DNA from: Candidatus Aminicenantes bacterium UBA2199
GTDB taxonomy: Bacteria; Acidobacteriota; Aminicenantia; UBA2199
Assembly (NCBI GenBank): GCA_002327965.1
Contig: DCVB01000118.1
Coordinates: 8,551-31,660, forward strand
Reading direction: 5' to 3'
DNA: 23,110 nucleotides
The first letter of the stretch is position 1. Each line of letters opens with the position of its first letter. Under the pieces are notes generated by a model. That model was not told the DNA's origin and did no database searches. It saw nothing but the letters and a program-made list of their open reading frames with translations. A program made the translations under genes and the position numbers. This document shows positions 21,432-23,110 of the stretch, piece by piece.

Positions 21432-22163
21432 CTATTTCCGCTGGCCCACGCCCAGGATGCAGACCGGCACCTCGTCGCTGCCCATTTTCACCGTCTGCTT
21501 GACAGCGGCGTCGTTGAAGGCGCCGGCGATGCAGCAGCCCATGCCCATTGCCTGGGCCTGCAGGTAGACGTTCTCGCCGGCGAACCCCGCGTCCATCCAG
21601 ACGTAGCGCTCGCGCCCGCGCTCGCCGTACTTTTTCGTGGTCCGCGCGAATACCGCGCTGAAGACCAGCGACGCCGGCGCCTCGCGGATCCAGGACTGTC
21701 CCAGCGCCGCCTGGCAAAGCTCATTGCGCCGGTCGCCCGCTTCGATCCTGGCCAGCTCGTGCCTCTCCGAAACGTAGCGGTAGACACCCGCGGCCAGGCC
21801 GGTCACCTTCCCGGCCACGAGATAGATCTCCAGCGGGTAGAGCGCTCCCGCCGAGGGCGCGGCGCGCAGCCCGCCGCGAATGAAGGCAGGGCCGCCGGCC
21901 ATCGGCTTGGTGATGCCGTAGGCCGCCCACAGCAGCTGCGCCGCCTCGGCCAGGGTCATCGCCTTGCCCGAATAGCCCCGAACCGAGCGTCGGCCCTGGA
22001 TGGCCTTTTCCAGCGATACCGTGCCGTCCAGGCGCGGCGCCGGGAGCTGGATCTGCGCAGGCTCGTTGCTTTTCATTGGATCACCTCCCGTGGCCTGCGC
22101 CCAGGCGGGCAGCGAAATCGCAAGGGCCACGACAAACGACAACATCCCTTGAATCTTTTTCAT
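21432..22163 (-). CDS. SagB/ThcOx-type nitroreductase-family oxidoreductase
   Basis: This FMN-dependent fold includes azoline oxidases of peptide natural products and many simple reductases. The 243-residue frame has RRSVRGYSGKAMTLAEAAQLLWAAYGIT (from about residue 58, FMN-binding RRS motif), RAAPSAGALYPLEIYLVAG (near 100-118, the family signature), and the C-terminal QAQAMGMGCCIAGAFND and DEVPVCILGVGQ. An N-terminal signal-like sequence (KKIQGMLSFVVALAISLPAWAQ) is unusual for a flavin enzyme. ATG 22163 has AAAGGAGG upstream; a second in-frame ATG at 22076 (Met30) also has an excellent Shine-Dalgarno, so two products are possible. There is no RiPP precursor, cyclodehydratase or transporter nearby, so toxin biosynthesis is not indicated. 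Confidence 0.9.
   Translation of the reverse strand: MKKIQGMLSFVVALAISLPAWAQATGGDPMKSNEPAQIQLPAPRLDGTVSLEKAIQGRRSVRGYSGKAMTLAEAAQLLWAAYGITKPMAGGPAFIRGGLRAAPSAGALYPLEIYLVAGKVTGLAAGVYRYVSERHELARIEAGDRRNELCQAALGQSWIREAPASLVFSAVFARTTKKYGERGRERYVWMDAGFAGENVYLQAQAMGMGCCIAGAFNDAAVKQTVKMGSDEVPVCILGVGQRK
22079..22088 (-). promoter_or_regulatory. Internal Shine-Dalgarno for an alternative SagB start
   Basis: The minus strand reads GGAGGTGATC (22088-22079), identical to ten consecutive positions of the sequence complementary to the 3' end of 16S rRNA, seven bases (counted from GGAGG) before an in-frame ATG at 22076. Starting there removes exactly the signal peptide and leaves the complete nitroreductase domain. 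Confidence 0.6.
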
Positions 22164-22196
22164 CGGATCCTCCTTTCACCGTGATCGCCAGGGTGG

Positions 22197-22225
22197 ATTA
22201 TAGCCGCAGATGAAAATGATCTCAA
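22197..22225 (-). promoter_or_regulatory. Promoter for the SagB-type gene
   Basis: On the minus strand TTGAGA (22225-22220) and a perfect TATAAT (22202-22197) are 17 bases apart. Predicted initiation near 22190 gives a leader of about 27 bases containing AAAGGAGG. Confidence 0.75.
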
Positions 22226-22323
22226 TGCCGTAAAATGCTCCAGACGATGAGCGACCGGCTGGAGGCGACATGCATAAGCCATGGGGGCAAAACCTTCGGC
22301 AAAGGACGAGGGATGATATCGGT

Positions 22324-22794
22324 TCAGCGGATGGCGACGGTCACCGGGTCGATCCGGGGCGCGTCGGCAATGAGGATGCCGGCATGGATCGTATAGCTTC
22401 CGGGAGGGACCGCTGTTCCCTCGTCATTCAATGGGTCCCAGGTTTCAGCGAACTCGATCGTTGCGCCCGGCATGATGTCGACATGAGTGATGACGGCGAG
22501 AAACACCCTGGAGGCGGACCAGCGCCAGACTTCGTTGCCGCCCGGGTCCTGCACCCAGAAATCATATTTTTGGCTGCTGGCGAAGGTCAGCGTCATGGGA
22601 TCTTTATTCTCGTTTCGCAGGAGCAATTGCAGTTGGATCGCTTCTCCCTGCTTGTATTCCGCCTTATCGGTCAGGAATCTCGCATAAAACCCATCCTGCA
22701 GGTCATTCGACCTGCAAGCGAAATTCATCGCCAAGACAAAGATCAGGGCAACCACCGCAACCCGCGGATGGATTTGCAGACGCCCCCTTCGCAT
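22324..22794 (-). CDS. Exported protein with BsuPI-type proteinase-inhibitor domain
   Basis: After an N-terminal hydrophobic segment (VAVVALIFVLAMNFAC, a possible but poor lipobox), the protein of 156 residues carries a domain matching the BsuPI intracellular-proteinase-inhibitor family: EAIQLQLLLRNENKDPMTLTFASSQKYDFWV, then VWRWSASRVF, the ATIEFAETWDPLN segment and a final PPGSYTIHAGIL strand, an Ig-like beta fold. The original B. subtilis protein inhibits a serine protease, but most members are uncharacterised. The start overlaps the P-type ATPase stop as TGATG (ATG 22794-22792), indicating translational coupling; a GTG one codon earlier is also possible. A copper-linked role is suggested only by this coupling. 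Confidence 0.84.
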   Translation of the reverse strand: MRRGRLQIHPRVAVVALIFVLAMNFACRSNDLQDGFYARFLTDKAEYKQGEAIQLQLLLRNENKDPMTLTFASSQKYDFWVQDPGGNEVWRWSASRVFLAVITHVDIMPGATIEFAETWDPLNDEGTAVPPGSYTIHAGILIADAPRIDPVTVAIR

Positions 22795-23110
22795 CACAGC
22801 TGCACCCGCCTGAGCCGGAGTGAGTTGCTGATCACGGAAACCGAGCTGAAGCTCATCGCCGCTGCGGCGATGATCGGGGACAGCAGGATCCCGAAGAACG
22901 GGTACAGCGCTCCTGCGGCGATCGGAACGCCCGCCGTGTTGTAAACGAATGCGAAGAACAGATTCTGCCGGATATTGCGCATGGTGACCCGGCTCAAGCG
23001 CCTGGCCTTGACGATGCCCCGCAGATCGCCCTTGACCAGGGTGATACCGGCGCTTTCGATCGCCACATCGGTCCCCGCGCCCATGGCGATGCCGACCTGG
23101 GCCTGGGCCA
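22794..23110 (-). CDS. copA: Copper-type P1B ATPase, C-terminal end (5' part outside window)
   Basis: The frame is open to the window edge and supplies the last 105 residues of a heavy-metal-transporting P-type ATPase, which pumps cations out across the inner membrane using ATP. It begins in the conserved AQAQVGIAMGAGTDVAIESAG hinge just after the GDGxND motif, then ITLVKGDLRGIVKARRLSR, and two transmembrane helices: NLFFAFVYNTAGVPIAAG (with the YN pair) and PIIAAAAMSFSSVSVISNSLRLRR (with the MxxSS pattern). These YN and MxxSS residues are the copper(I)-specific signatures of helices 7 and 8 in CopA-type pumps. The metal-binding N-terminus, the CPC motif and the phosphorylation site are not in the window, so the substrate assignment rests on these two helices. 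Confidence 0.92.
   Translation of the reverse strand, partial: AQAQVGIAMGAGTDVAIESAGITLVKGDLRGIVKARRLSRVTMRNIRQNLFFAFVYNTAGVPIAAGALYPFFGILLSPIIAAAAMSFSSVSVISNSLRLRRVQL

Noticed and set aside
21432..22163. SagB-type gene as part of a thiazole/oxazole peptide biosynthesis cluster
   Set aside because: No precursor peptide, cyclodehydratase, YcaO protein or transporter gene is present in the window.

Overview
The window reads as chromosomal DNA from a GC-rich (about 60% by eye), Gram-negative-type bacterium. Supporting signs are a PBP1A-type peptidoglycan synthase, many signal-peptide proteins, a candidate outer-membrane protein ending in a C-terminal phenylalanine, and a periplasmic-type cyclophilin. 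The protein flavour (stand-alone GMP-synthase ATPase module, secreted Ig-like proteins, short secreted hypotheticals) suggests Acidobacteriota or Candidatus Aminicenantes, but that is inference; there is no rRNA or other marker to settle it. No tRNA, rRNA, CRISPR array or intact transposon was found. Coding density is high and most genes lie on the minus strand.

Layout. 1-1824 (+): 3' part of a PBP1A gene. 1874-3648 (-): two secreted proteins of unknown function, each with a near-consensus promoter. 3649-4088: the only long gene-free stretch, AT-rich then strongly hairpin-forming, possibly a remnant of a mobile or repeated element. 4089-8074 (-): smc followed 8 bp later by cobO. 8150-9560 (-): a membrane-anchored SGNH hydrolase behind a tiny two-helix membrane protein. 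9674-11140 (+): a membrane-anchored sulfatase-like enzyme, divergent from them. 11193-12611: cutA (-) and a stand-alone GMP synthase ATPase module (+) with back-to-back promoters. 12636-14569 (-): perR-like regulator and catalase in a translationally coupled pair with a Fur/PerR box over the promoter. 14664-16927 (-): two tandem Asp/Glu-racemase-family genes and a methyltransferase. 17019-18674 (-): a PDZ protein and two small membrane proteins. 18806-20726 (-): a secreted Ig-like protein and a secreted cyclophilin. 20829-22163 (-): a flavodoxin-domain protein and a SagB-type nitroreductase. 22794-23110 (-): the end of a copper-type P-type ATPase, coupled to a BsuPI-domain protein.

Functional themes. 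The clearest regulatory unit is perR-katA: a metal-dependent peroxide-sensing repressor that appears to control its own promoter and the catalase. Redox and metal handling recur (flavodoxin, SagB oxidoreductase, CutA, CopA, cobalamin adenosyltransferase). Cell-envelope functions are spread through the window (PBP1A, SGNH hydrolase, sulfatase-like enzyme, cyclophilin, racemase family).

Most notable observations. Two genes (sulfatase-like at 9674, PDZ at 18674) have -10 boxes placed so that transcription should begin at the start codon itself, suggesting leaderless mRNAs; a third promoter points to a leaderless mini-ORF. The SagB gene has a second, near-perfect Shine-Dalgarno and in-frame ATG just after its signal peptide, suggesting secreted and cytoplasmic forms. 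The cutA and GMP synthase promoters share overlapping -35 boxes. I did not find a clear new multi-gene system; the structured 3.65-4.09 kb intergenic region is the best candidate for something undescribed.
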